Below, piece by piece: positions 39,708-49,004 of a stretch of 64,000 nucleotides of DNA (positions within the stretch are counted from its first letter, which is position 1; the number at the start of each line of letters is the position of its first letter). The DNA lies in the NCBI RefSeq assembly GCF_001905845.1, contig NZ_LIVZ01000006.1, positions 434,001 to 498,000 on the forward strand. The letters run 5' to 3'. Source of the stretch: Streptomyces sp. TSRI0107. GTDB lineage: Bacteria; Actinomycetota; Actinomycetes; Streptomycetales; Streptomycetaceae. The notes under the pieces were generated by a model that saw only the letters and a program-made list of their open reading frames with translations, was not told the DNA's origin and did not search any database. The translations under genes were made by a program, and so were the position numbers.

Positions 39708-41405
39708 GTGACCGTGCGTTCCTTTGCGCGGCGGATGCGCCCGCGGGTCGAGCGGAAGGCCGCCGAGCGGGTGTGGCAGCTGCGCACCATGCGCCGTCGC
39801 CGCAGGGCCGCGGTCGGCGACCCGGTGCTGCGGCCGGTGGCGGTGCGCGGGCAGCAGCTCTACGGCCGGGTGGTGAGCCGGTTCACCGCCGCCGAGGCGG
39901 CTGCCGCGAACCTCGATCTGGTGGTGGCGGCGCTGGAGCAGGAGGGGATCTCCTACTTCCTGGTGCCGACCTCCCGGACCCGGCACACGGTCGGTGTGAA
40001 CGCCGCCGACCGTGAGCGGTTCCTGGTCGCGCTGGAGACGCTGAACGCCGGGAAGGCCGTGTTCATCGGCCGGCCGCTGCCCGGCGGCAAGCTCAAGCAC
40101 CCCGCGATGTTCATGGACGGCGTGCTGCCCGCGCCGCTGCGCACCGCGCCGGTGCTGCGGGTCGGGGAGAACCACCTGGGGCCGGCGGGCCAGCTGCTCG
40201 CCGGGCCGGAGCTGGCCTGTGACGTCGAGTTCTGGGAGGACGGGGCGGAGCTGCTGGACTCCGCCGACGGGGCCCGGCGGCTGGCGAAGGTGCAGCCGCA
40301 GGCGTCGGAGGACGTCTTCCGCGAGTCGCTGGTCTCGCCGCGCAACAACGGGGTCACGGACGTGCTGCCCGCCTCCGAGCGCAAGCCCGCCGTCGTGCGG
40401 GTCGGCGAGCGGGAGCTGCCGAGCTTCGTCCCGCTGACCCTGCCGACCGTGAACCGGGTGACGTTCCCGGTGGACGTCGTCTACACCTGGGTGGACGGCG
40501 AGGAGCCGGAGATGCGGGCCAAGCGGGCCCGCCACCAGGAGCGCGGCACGGCGGAGATCCTCGACAAGGAGACCAACGCCTCCCGCTACACCAGCCACGA
40601 CGAGCTGAAGTACTCACTGCGCTCGCTGGCGATGTACGCCGACTTCGTCCGGCACATCTACATCGTCACCGACGGACAGAAGCCGCACTGGCTGGACGAC
40701 CGGGCCGAGGGCGTCACGGTCGTCGACCACCGCGACATCTTCCCCGAGGGCGTCCTGCCCGTCTTCAACTCGCACGCGATCGAGACGCGGCTGCACCACA
40801 TCCCGGGGCTGTCCGAGCACTACCTGTACTTCAACGACGACGTCTTCGTCGGCCGCCGGATCACGCCGGAGCACTTCTTCTTCGGCAGCGGCCTGATGAA
40901 GATCCCCGTCTCCCCGCTGAAGATCGGTGTCGGCAAGCCGCACGCCGAGGAGACCGCCACCAACTCCGCCAGCAAGAACGTACGGCGGCTGCTGCTGGAG
41001 AAGTTCGGGCGGATGACGACGAACAACTTCATGCACACCCCGCTGCCGCAGCAGCGCGGCGCGCTGCGGGCGCTGGAGGAGCTGTTCCCGGAGGACATCG
41101 CCCGCACCACGGCGTCCCGGTTCCGCTCGCCGACGGACATCGCCATGACGGCTCCGCTGCTCTACCAGTACTCGCTGATGACCGGCCGGGGCGTGCCGGG
41201 CAAGTTCAGCTTCCGGTACGTGAACATCAGCCGCCCGGACGCCGACCGCCGCCTGGCCGACCTGCGCCGCAACCGCCGCTTCGACTTCTTCTGCCTGAAC
41301 GACGTCGACGTGCCACCGGAGGAGCGGGAGCAGGTCGGCGTGCGGATGCACGAGTTCCTGGAGAACTACTTCCCCTTCCCGAGCCCCTACGAGCGGCAGA
41401 GCTGA
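39708..41405 (+). CDS. Stealth-family glycan phosphotransferase, copy 1
   Basis: 565 aa from GTG at 39708. The four Stealth regions are evident: CR1 VDVVYTWVDG (255-264), CR2 SRYTSHDELKYSLRSL with HIYIVTDGQKPHWL, CR3 HHIPGLSEHYLYFNDDVFVG and the C-terminal CR4 region (RSPTDIAMTAPL). Stealth enzymes transfer sugar 1-phosphates onto glycans (capsular hexose-1-phosphate polymers, also GlcNAc-1-phosphotransferase in animals). In Streptomyces they may build phosphoglycan cell-wall polymers. An N-terminal ~150-residue extension precedes CR1. It is followed by a paralogue 16 bp later. Frame upstream of 39708 is not conserved. Confidence 0.86.
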   Translation: MTVRSFARRMRPRVERKAAERVWQLRTMRRRRRAAVGDPVLRPVAVRGQQLYGRVVSRFTAAEAAAANLDLVVAALEQEGISYFLVPTSRTRHTVGVNAADRERFLVALETLNAGKAVFIGRPLPGGKLKHPAMFMDGVLPAPLRTAPVLRVGENHLGPAGQLLAGPELACDVEFWEDGAELLDSADGARRLAKVQPQASEDVFRESLVSPRNNGVTDVLPASERKPAVVRVGERELPSFVPLTLPTVNRVTFPVDVVYTWVDGEEPEMRAKRARHQERGTAEILDKETNASRYTSHDELKYSLRSLAMYADFVRHIYIVTDGQKPHWLDDRAEGVTVVDHRDIFPEGVLPVFNSHAIETRLHHIPGLSEHYLYFNDDVFVGRRITPEHFFFGSGLMKIPVSPLKIGVGKPHAEETATNSASKNVRRLLLEKFGRMTTNNFMHTPLPQQRGALRALEELFPEDIARTTASRFRSPTDIAMTAPLLYQYSLMTGRGVPGKFSFRYVNISRPDADRRLADLRRNRRFDFFCLNDVDVPPEEREQVGVRMHEFLENYFPFPSPYERQS

Positions 41406-41421
41406 CAGGGCGGTCCCGGCC

Positions 41422-43188
41422 ATGGACATCCGTCACCGCTTCGCGGCACCGCCCAGCCTGCGGGCCGCGCGGGAGTTCCTGGTGCGTCTTCGGCTGTGGC
41501 CGGCGGCGCTGCTGTGGGCACTGCGCGCGGTCCGGGCCCGCCGCCGGCTGCGGGCCGCCGTGCCGGGGCTGCGCCGGGTCGTCTGCGGTCCGGTGCGGCT
41601 GTACGGCCGTACGGTCGCCGACTACACGGCGTCGGACGCCGCCGCCACCGACGTCGAGCAGGTGTGCGACCTGCTGGACGCGGCGCAGGTGCCGTACTTC
41701 CTGGTGCCGGGCGAGCCCGGGACGGGCGGGCAGCGGCAGGTGATCGGTGTCGCGGAGGCGTACCGCGCCACGGTCCTCGCGCGGGCCGCACGGCACTTCG
41801 CCGGCACCGCCGGGTTCGTCGGCGCCGTCGGTCCGGACGGTGCCGTGCGGAGCGCGGTGCTGTGGGCCGACGGGAGGCTGCCGCGGGCGCTGCGGCGGGC
41901 GGACGTGCTGCGCACCGGTGTGGTGCGCCTCGGCCCGCAGGGGCAGGTGCTCGGCGGTCTGGAGACGGGCTGCGACATCGAGTTCTGGCGGCACGGCCGG
42001 GACCTGGGCGCCGACCCCGGTCATCTCACCGTGCCCGGCGCCCGGCTGCCGGACGTGTTCGAGGCGGCGCTGGTGGCGCCGCGCCGCAACCCCGTCTCGG
42101 AGGTGCTGCCGGTGGCGGCGCAGCAGCCGGCCGTGGTGGCGGGCCGGCGTCGCCCCGTGCCGACGTTCGCCGCGTTCGCCGAGCCCGGCATCGACGAGGT
42201 GCGCTTCCCGGTCGACGCCGTGTACACCTGGGTGGACGGTGACGACCCGGTGATGGCGGCCAAGCGCCAGGCCCACCAGCCGCGCTCCGGCAGCGTCATC
42301 GCCGCGCGCGAGACCGGCGCCTCCCGCTACACCAGCCATGACGAACTGCGGTACGCGCTGCGCTCGCTGGAGATGTACGCCGGGTTCGTCCGGCATGTCT
42401 ACCTGGTGACGGACGCTCAGGTCCCCGACTGGCTGGACCCGGACGCGGAGGGCCTGACGGTGGTCGACCACCGGGACATCCTCCCGGCCGACGCGCTGCC
42501 CGTCTTCAACTCGCACGCCATAGAGAGCAGGCTGCACCACATCCCGGGCCTGTCCGAGCGCTACCTCTACTTCAACGACGACGTCTTCATCAACCGTCCG
42601 GTGCGGGCCGAGCACTTCTTCCACGGCAACGGCATCGCCCGGATCCCGCTGTCGCCGCTGAAGCTCGGCGTCGGCGACCCGCACCCGCTGGAGCCGGCCC
42701 CGAACTCCGCCGGGAAGAACACCCGCGAGGTGATCCGGCGCTTCCACGGCCGCCTGATCACCCACAAGTCGCTGCACACCCCGCATCCGCAACTGCTGTC
42801 GGTGATGCGGGAGATGGAGAGCCTGGGCATCGAGGAGCTGGCGCGGACCTCGTACTCGCGGTTCCGCTCCACCACCGACGTGGCCCCGGCGTCCACGCTG
42901 CACCACCACTGGGCGATCGCGACGGGGCGGGCCGTGCCGGCCGAGTACCGGTTCCGCTACGTGCAGCTGGGCACGCCGGACATGCGGCGTCGGCTGGCCC
43001 GCCTGGAGGCCGGTGAGGACGTCGACTTCTTCTGCCTGAACGACGTGGACACCGCCCCGGCGGACCGGGCGGCGGCCCAGCTGGCCATGCGGGCCTTCCT
43101 GGAACGCAAGTACCCGTTCCGGAGCCGCTTCGAGCGGGCGGCCCCGGTCGCCCCGCGACCCTCACGATTGACGCTCCCCGTCAATTGA
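41422..43188 (+). CDS. Stealth-family glycan phosphotransferase, copy 2
   Basis: 588 aa from ATG at 41422, 16 bp after copy 1 and very likely co-transcribed. CR1 VDAVYTWVDG, CR2 SRYTSHDELRYALRSLEMYA with HVYLVTDAQVPDWL and CR3 HHIPGLSERYLYFNDDVFIN are all intact. The two proteins differ mostly in the N-terminal extension and in the residues after CR3, suggesting different acceptors. The C-terminal ~20 residues are Pro/Ala-rich. The donor and product are unknown. Confidence 0.86.
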   Translation: MDIRHRFAAPPSLRAAREFLVRLRLWPAALLWALRAVRARRRLRAAVPGLRRVVCGPVRLYGRTVADYTASDAAATDVEQVCDLLDAAQVPYFLVPGEPGTGGQRQVIGVAEAYRATVLARAARHFAGTAGFVGAVGPDGAVRSAVLWADGRLPRALRRADVLRTGVVRLGPQGQVLGGLETGCDIEFWRHGRDLGADPGHLTVPGARLPDVFEAALVAPRRNPVSEVLPVAAQQPAVVAGRRRPVPTFAAFAEPGIDEVRFPVDAVYTWVDGDDPVMAAKRQAHQPRSGSVIAARETGASRYTSHDELRYALRSLEMYAGFVRHVYLVTDAQVPDWLDPDAEGLTVVDHRDILPADALPVFNSHAIESRLHHIPGLSERYLYFNDDVFINRPVRAEHFFHGNGIARIPLSPLKLGVGDPHPLEPAPNSAGKNTREVIRRFHGRLITHKSLHTPHPQLLSVMREMESLGIEELARTSYSRFRSTTDVAPASTLHHHWAIATGRAVPAEYRFRYVQLGTPDMRRRLARLEAGEDVDFFCLNDVDTAPADRAAAQLAMRAFLERKYPFRSRFERAAPVAPRPSRLTLPVN

Positions 43189-43261
43189 GTGGCGGGCCCG
43201 GCGACCGCGTTTGTAAGTTGTGGACGCCGGTTGAGCCGCTTACCGCTGTGGGGGATCCTCG

Positions 43262-44533
43262 ATGTCACCAGCCACCCTGAGACGTGCCGTCCGGGAGACC
43301 GTCTCCGGGCTCCCCCGAGAGTTCTGGTGGCTGTGGACCAGCACGCTGGTGAACCGGCTCGGCGCCTTCGTCGCCACCTTCATGGCGCTGTACCTCACCC
43401 TCGACCGCGGCTACTCCGCCTCCTACGCCGGTCTCGTCGCCGCCCTGCACGGCCTCGGCGGGGTCGTCTCCTCGCTGGGCGCGGGCGTGATGACCGACCG
43501 GCTCGGACGGCGGCCCACCCTGCTGATCGCCCAGTCGTCCACCGCCCTGTCCGTCGCGCTGCTCGGCTTCATGCGCGACCCCGTCGCCATCGCGGCCGTC
43601 GCCTTCCTGGTCGGCATGGCCTCCAACGCCTCCCGCCCGGCCGTGCAGGCGATGATGGCGGACATCGTGCGCCCCGAGGACCGGGTGCGCGCGTTCTCCC
43701 TGAACTACTGGGCGATCAACCTCGGCTTCGCCGTGTCGTCCATGGCCGCCGGGTTCATCGCCGAGTCCAGCTACCTCGCCGGCTTCCTGATCGAGGCCGC
43801 GATGACCATGGCCTGCGCGATCCTGATCTTCCTGCGGCTGCCCGAGTCCCGTCCGGAACGCGCCCCGGCCGGGAAGGGCGAGGCGGAGACCGCCGAGGTC
43901 GGCCTGGGGACCGTACTGCGGGACGGGCGCTTCATGAGCGTCGTCGGGCTGTCCTTCCTCGTCGCGCTGATCTTCCAGCAGGGCTCGGTCGGCCTGCCGG
44001 TCGCGATGGGCGAGGCCGGGTTCACGCCCGCCGAGTACGGCCTGGCGATCGCCGTCAACGGCGTCCTCATCGTCGTCCTGCAGATCCCCGTCACCCGGTT
44101 CATCCAGCACCGCGACCCCCGGCAGCTGCTCGTCGCCTCGTCGCTCCTCGCCGGCTACGGCTTCGGCCTCACCGCGTTCGCCGGATCGATCGGCGCGATC
44201 GCCCTCACCGTCTGCGTGTGGACCCTCGCCGAGATCGTCAACGCACCGACCCAGACCGGACTCGTCGTACAGCTCTCCCCCGTCCAGGGACGCGGCCGCT
44301 ACCAGGGCATGTACACCATGTCCTGGTCCGTCGCCGGCCTCGTCGCCCCCCTGATGTCCGGCTTCGTCATCGACCGCTTCGGAGCGGAGTGGCTGTGGGG
44401 GCTGTGCGCGCTCGTCGGGACGGTGGCGGGGCTGGGCTACGGGCTGCTGATGCGGCGACTGCCGGCCGAGGAACCCCAGCCCGACCTGGGCGCGGTGCCT
44501 TCCACGTCCAAGGCCGCGACCGAAGCAGCCTGA
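43262..44533 (+). CDS. MFS transporter, DHA1-like
   Basis: 423 aa with about 12 hydrophobic segments. Motif A is GVMTDRLGRRPTLL (loop 2-3). Other typical stretches are YAGLVAALHGLGGVVSSLGA, VGMASNASRPAVQAMMADIV and the second-half motif YGLAIAVNGVLIVVLQIPVT. It is likely an exporter of a small molecule. It begins 73 bp after the Stealth pair on the same strand. The substrate is unknown. Confidence 0.87.
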   Translation: MSPATLRRAVRETVSGLPREFWWLWTSTLVNRLGAFVATFMALYLTLDRGYSASYAGLVAALHGLGGVVSSLGAGVMTDRLGRRPTLLIAQSSTALSVALLGFMRDPVAIAAVAFLVGMASNASRPAVQAMMADIVRPEDRVRAFSLNYWAINLGFAVSSMAAGFIAESSYLAGFLIEAAMTMACAILIFLRLPESRPERAPAGKGEAETAEVGLGTVLRDGRFMSVVGLSFLVALIFQQGSVGLPVAMGEAGFTPAEYGLAIAVNGVLIVVLQIPVTRFIQHRDPRQLLVASSLLAGYGFGLTAFAGSIGAIALTVCVWTLAEIVNAPTQTGLVVQLSPVQGRGRYQGMYTMSWSVAGLVAPLMSGFVIDRFGAEWLWGLCALVGTVAGLGYGLLMRRLPAEEPQPDLGAVPSTSKAATEAA

Positions 44534-44642
44534 ACCGGGCGCCTGAACCCGGCGGACCGGCTCGCATCTCCCACCCCGTACGGCACGATGGACAAGTACG
44601 TGCCGCACAGGGCCCCTTGGGGCCGCCGGGTGGGAGACGGGG

Positions 44643-47384
44643 ATGTCCGACGAGTCCGAACTGATCTTCGTCAGCCATGCCGGGCGTGACCGCCAGTGGG
44701 CGGAGTGGGTGGCCTGGCATCTGGAGGCGGCCGGGTACCGGGTCGAGCTGGGGCTCTGGCACTGGCGGGCCGGCGACGACTTCGTGAAGAGGATGAACGA
44801 GGCGCTGGAGCGGGCGTCCGCCGTCGTCGCCGTCGTATCGCCGCACTACTTCGAGCCCGGCCGCTACACCGAGGAGGAGTGGCGGGCCGCGGTGGCCCGC
44901 CGGGGCCGGTTCGTCCCGGTGGTCGTCCAGCAGCTGGAGAGGGACGCCATGCCGGCGGTCCTGGCCTCCCTGATCCGCGTGGACCTGCACGAACTGCCGG
45001 ACGAGGACGCGGCGGTCAAGGCCCTGACGGACGCGGTGCGCGGACCCGCGCGTCCGGAACGGGCCCCCGTCTACCCCCCGGCCGCCGCCCAGGGCCCGCA
45101 TCCCCGCTTCCCCGCCGCCGCCTCGGCGTCGGCGGTGTGGGAGGTACGCCGCAGGCGCAACCCGCACTTCACCGGCCGGGACGACGTGATCGGCGACGTA
45201 CGCCGGAAGCTGCTGGCCGAGCGGCACGCCGCCGTGCAGGCGCTGCACGGCACGGGCGGCATCGGCAAGACACAGGTGGCGCTGGAGTACGTGTACCGGT
45301 TCGCCGCCCAGTACGACATCGTGTGGTGGATCGACGCCGAGCAGGCCGAGCAGATCCCGGTGCACTTCGCCGAGCTGGCCGCCCGAGTCGGAGCCGCCAA
45401 GCCGGACGCCGGGGTGGAGGCCAACGCCCGGTACGCGCGGGAGTTCCTGCGAACCCGGGAACGCTGGCTGATCGTCCTGGACAACGCGGAGGACCCCGAG
45501 CGGCTGGAGCCGCTGCTGCCCGACGGACCCGGGCACGTGCTGATCACCTCCCGCAACCCGGCGTGGGGCAAGATCGTGCCGGGTCTCCAGCTGGGGGTGT
45601 TCAGCCGCGAGGAGTCGCTGGCCCACCTGACCCGTCAGCTGCCGTCGCTCACCGAGGAGCAGGCGTCCACGCTGGCCGAGGCGCTCGGCGATCTGCCGCT
45701 GGCGCTGGCACAGGCGGCCGGAGTGCTGAGCGACGGGATGCCGGTCGACCAGTATCTGCGGGTGCTGAAGACCAACACCGCTCAGCTCCTCGACCACGGC
45801 AAGGCACACGGTTATCCGGCCTCGCTGGCCGCGAGCATCACCATCGCCCAGGACCAGCTGAACGACGGCCACCAGGAGGCGGTCGCCGTGCTTCGGCTCG
45901 CGTCACTGCTCGGCCCGGAGCCGGTGCCGACGGGGTGGCTGGTGGCCGCCCGTTCCCGCCTGTCCACGGTCCCCGGCGACCCCGACGACTTCCGCTGGCC
46001 CCAGAACGCGCTCAACCCGCTGGCGCGGTACGGGCTGGCCGTGGTGGGTCCGGACGCGTTCCAGGTGCACCGGCTGACCCAGGCGGTCGTACGGCAGGAG
46101 GCGCGGGGCGGTGACGCCGGGGCACTGCGGGACGACGTGGCGGCGCTGCTGACGTCGGTGGATCCGGGGGATCCGGAGCTGCCGGGGACCTGGCCCGAGT
46201 GGGCGGTGGCGGCCCCGCATCTGATCTCGGCCCTGGAGGCGCTGAGTGAGCGACCCGAACTGCGCCCCACCCTGCTGAAGACCGCCGCCTACCTGGTACG
46301 CAGTGCCCAGCCGCACGCGGCCCGGCGCCTCGCCGAGACGCTGCACACGCGGTGGACGCGGACGCTCGGCGAGGACGATCCCGACACGCTGAGCGCGGCG
46401 CACATGGTGACCTGGGCGATGGACGGCCTCGCGGCTCACGCGGAGGTCCTGCCGCTGGTGGAGGACATCCTCGAACGGCGGCGCCGGGTGCTGGGCAAGG
46501 ACCATCAGGACACTCTCAGCTCGGCGAACGACCTGGGGGTGACTCTGGGGCACCTGGGGCGGTACGCGGAGGCGTACGAGGTCCACCTGGATGTGCTGAA
46601 CCGGCAGCGGGCGACGCTCGGGGAGCAGGCCCCCAAGACCCTCCGCGCCGCCCAGGCCCTGTCCGGCGCGCTGAACGACCTGGGCCGTCACAAGGAAGCC
46701 CACCGCACCGTCGCGGGGGCGCTGGAAGGGCTGCGCGCCGTGCTCGGGGAGGACCACACCGACACGTTTCGCACCAAGATGACCCTGGCCGCGGCGCTGA
46801 ACGGCCTCGGCCAGTACGCGGCGGCCCACGACATCGTCAAGGACGCGGTGGACCGGCGCCGCGCCGTGTGCGGCGACGACCATCCCGACACCCTGCACTC
46901 CACGCACCGCCTGATGACCCCGCTGGGGCACCTCGGCCGGAACGAGGAGGCCTATCGCATCGGCTCCGAGGTGCTCCGGCACAGCCGCAGGGTGCTGGGC
47001 CACGACCATCCCGAGACCCTCGACGTCATGGACAGCATCGGCCTGACACTGCTCCGCATGGACCGGCCGGAGGACGCGCTCGCCGTCCTCGGGGACGCCC
47101 TCTCCCGACGCCGCCGCGTGCTCGGCGTCGACCACCCGCTCACCCTGGACTCCATGGACAGCCTGGCCAGGGCACTGCTCCACGTCGGCCGGTACACGGA
47201 GGCGGAGGAGCTGCTGAGAGACGCGCGCGGACGCGTCCGCCGGGCCGTCGGCCGCGAGCACCCCATCGCCGGCACCATCACCCACAGCCTGGCCAACGCC
47301 CTGGAGGCCCAGGGCAAGCTCTACGAGGCCCAGAAACTGAGGTCGGCCGCCGCCACCCGCAAGGGCGGGAAACGCCGCCGCTAG
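44643..47384 (+). CDS. TIR-NB-ARC-TPR protein (STAND NTPase), second copy
   Basis: 913 aa. The TIR domain is LIFVSHAGRDRQWAEWVAWH, with the NADase Glu candidate at E78/E79 in GRYTEEEWRAAV. The P-loop is GTGGIGKT (203-210), Walker B WLIVLDNAEDPERL and GHVLITSRNPAW; the winged-helix ends FQVHRLTQAVVRQE. About eight TPR units of ~42 residues follow, with refrain RRRRVLGKDHQDTLSSANDL. It shares the complete architecture with the protein at 29515-31956 but is diverged. It stands alone between an MFS gene and the graspetide cluster. A defence role is inference. Confidence 0.88.
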   Translation: MSDESELIFVSHAGRDRQWAEWVAWHLEAAGYRVELGLWHWRAGDDFVKRMNEALERASAVVAVVSPHYFEPGRYTEEEWRAAVARRGRFVPVVVQQLERDAMPAVLASLIRVDLHELPDEDAAVKALTDAVRGPARPERAPVYPPAAAQGPHPRFPAAASASAVWEVRRRRNPHFTGRDDVIGDVRRKLLAERHAAVQALHGTGGIGKTQVALEYVYRFAAQYDIVWWIDAEQAEQIPVHFAELAARVGAAKPDAGVEANARYAREFLRTRERWLIVLDNAEDPERLEPLLPDGPGHVLITSRNPAWGKIVPGLQLGVFSREESLAHLTRQLPSLTEEQASTLAEALGDLPLALAQAAGVLSDGMPVDQYLRVLKTNTAQLLDHGKAHGYPASLAASITIAQDQLNDGHQEAVAVLRLASLLGPEPVPTGWLVAARSRLSTVPGDPDDFRWPQNALNPLARYGLAVVGPDAFQVHRLTQAVVRQEARGGDAGALRDDVAALLTSVDPGDPELPGTWPEWAVAAPHLISALEALSERPELRPTLLKTAAYLVRSAQPHAARRLAETLHTRWTRTLGEDDPDTLSAAHMVTWAMDGLAAHAEVLPLVEDILERRRRVLGKDHQDTLSSANDLGVTLGHLGRYAEAYEVHLDVLNRQRATLGEQAPKTLRAAQALSGALNDLGRHKEAHRTVAGALEGLRAVLGEDHTDTFRTKMTLAAALNGLGQYAAAHDIVKDAVDRRRAVCGDDHPDTLHSTHRLMTPLGHLGRNEEAYRIGSEVLRHSRRVLGHDHPETLDVMDSIGLTLLRMDRPEDALAVLGDALSRRRRVLGVDHPLTLDSMDSLARALLHVGRYTEAEELLRDARGRVRRAVGREHPIAGTITHSLANALEAQGKLYEAQKLRSAAATRKGGKRRR

Positions 47385-47463
47385 CCCCACAGTTCGCCGC
47401 TCGCCCCTCGCCGTCAGCAGCCTGTACGGGCGGGAGGTCTGTTGCAGACGCTTTCGCAGCGAT

Positions 47464-47796
47464 TCAGGACGGGGGCGTGCCCGGTCGGCGGAACACCTCG
47501 GTCGGCCGCCATGGTTCGGGCCGTGGCGGCAGCTTGCGAGACTCGGGCAGCGCGACCCGCTCCGCACGCGCATGCGCATCGGGGCCGATTTCGCCGGTGG
47601 CCGCCGACAAGTTCTCGGCGACTCCTGCCGGCGTCCACTGGTGTCCGTCCCACTCCTGGATGGCACGCGGCGCGTCAGGGTCGACGTGGGCTCCCTGCTC
47701 CGCCCGATCGCCGAGTGGGGCGAGCCTGCGCTCCCCGCGTACGGGGCGGCGCCGCGCACGGCGTTCCGCCCACTGCTCAAGGGGCTCCTCGTCCAT
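47464..47796 (-). CDS. Small DUF6087-like protein, last gene of the RiPP cluster
   Basis: 110 aa from ATG at 47796. It is basic, with the core RAIQEWDGHQWTPAGVAENL and C-terminal LPPRPEPWRPTEVF. This matches my recollection of DUF6087, small proteins found next to Streptomyces ATP-grasp RiPP and XRE regulator gene sets. No enzymatic motif is visible. It is 71 bp downstream of the methyltransferase gene in the same direction. A longer start at 47886 would overlap the methyltransferase end and is less likely. Confidence 0.65.
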   Translation of the reverse strand: MDEEPLEQWAERRARRRPVRGERRLAPLGDRAEQGAHVDPDAPRAIQEWDGHQWTPAGVAENLSAATGEIGPDAHARAERVALPESRKLPPRPEPWRPTEVFRRPGTPPS

Positions 47797-47867
47797 GGGG
47801 TGCTCCCTCCTTGTCGACTCGTCCAGTCTGCCGCGTCGGCCCAGCGGCAGGGAGCCGGCGGCCGGCA

Positions 47868-49004
47868 TCACAGCGTTGCCGTCCATCCCCCTCGTGACAG
47901 GGTGGTCGTGCCGTCAGGGGTGATGGTGGCCTTGGCGCCGTGGACGGGGAGCTCCCCGTGCCGAAGCCACCACCATCGGATGTCGTCGAGTTCGTCGTAC
48001 AGGCGGCGCGGGCCGGTCTGGTGCACGGTCGCGGTCTGCTCGCCCGGCCTGGTGTACGCCCGCGCCCAGGATCCGTCCGCGTGCAGCATCCACGTCATGC
48101 GCGTGCCGTCGTCACCGGTGCCGGTGCGGTGCTCGATGCCGGGCACCCGGAGGGACAGCATCGACCACACCTCCCAGGCCTGCATGACGTCGAGCACCGG
48201 GAAGGGCGACCTGGTGACGTCGTCCCCTTCCTGGTCGACCGCTTGGGCGAACACCTCGTTCAGCGCGGGCGGGTAGTCGTCGCCGGAGCGGGTGGCCATG
48301 AACGAGCCGCGGTCCCATTCGACACGTCCCCTGGCGCCGCCGTCTTCGGTCTTGTCCGCGGTGACGATCAGGCCCGTGCCCGCGATGGTGGTGACCAAGC
48401 GTCCACCGGGTGCAAGCGCGGACAGCCACGAGGCGGGGATACGGGGCATCGCGACCATCGACACGATCCGGTCGAAAGTGCCGGACAGTTCGTCAGCTCC
48501 GGCGTCCCCGGTGACGGCTGCCGGGTGCAGGCCGATCCGGTCGAGCCGCTCGGCGGCGGCCCGGGTCAGGTACGGGTCGACGTCCAGCGTGGTCACCAGG
48601 TGGTCGCCGAGTCGCCGGCAGGCGAGGGCGGCGCTGTACCCGGAACCGGTGGCCAGGTCCAGCAGCCGTACGCCCGGGGTGAGACGGCCGTGGCGGAGCA
48701 TCGTCACGACCAGGCTCGGCAGAGTGGAGGACGACGTGGGGTGCCCCGTGACGGGCTTGCCGGGAATGGCGTGGTCGGCGTGTACGGGGCCGATGCGAGT
48801 CACGAGCGTGGTGTCCGAGTAGGCGGCCGCTGCCCACACTCGCTCGTCGGCCGGGCCGTCGACGGTGTTCCAGCCGTCCCGGCCGGGGGTGAACCAGCGC
48901 TCGACCAGCGAGTGCCGGGGCGTCTCCCGGACAGGGGCCCACCAGTCCGATCCCGGGTGCGCGATGGTGTCCGCGAGGGCGGCCGCGTGCGACTTCCAGT
49001 CCAT
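47868..49004 (-). CDS. PIMT-like O-methyltransferase of the graspetide cluster
   Basis: 378 aa from ATG at 49004 after AAGGAGT. Residues ~65-220 form a class I SAM-dependent methyltransferase of the protein L-isoaspartyl methyltransferase type: GHPTSSSTLPSLVVTMLRHG, motif I VRLLDLATGSGYSAALACRR, LVTTLDVDPYLTRAA and FDRIVSMVAMPRIP. The C-terminal ~170-residue extension is typical of the homologues paired with ATP-grasp RiPP ligases (TIGR04188 type). In fuscimiditide-like pathways this enzyme methylates an Asp, which then collapses to an aspartimide. Start and preceding stop overlap as TGATG. A TTG one codon earlier is possible. Confidence 0.86.
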   Translation of the reverse strand: MDWKSHAAALADTIAHPGSDWWAPVRETPRHSLVERWFTPGRDGWNTVDGPADERVWAAAAYSDTTLVTRIGPVHADHAIPGKPVTGHPTSSSTLPSLVVTMLRHGRLTPGVRLLDLATGSGYSAALACRRLGDHLVTTLDVDPYLTRAAAERLDRIGLHPAAVTGDAGADELSGTFDRIVSMVAMPRIPASWLSALAPGGRLVTTIAGTGLIVTADKTEDGGARGRVEWDRGSFMATRSGDDYPPALNEVFAQAVDQEGDDVTRSPFPVLDVMQAWEVWSMLSLRVPGIEHRTGTGDDGTRMTWMLHADGSWARAYTRPGEQTATVHQTGPRRLYDELDDIRWWWLRHGELPVHGAKATITPDGTTTLSRGGWTATL

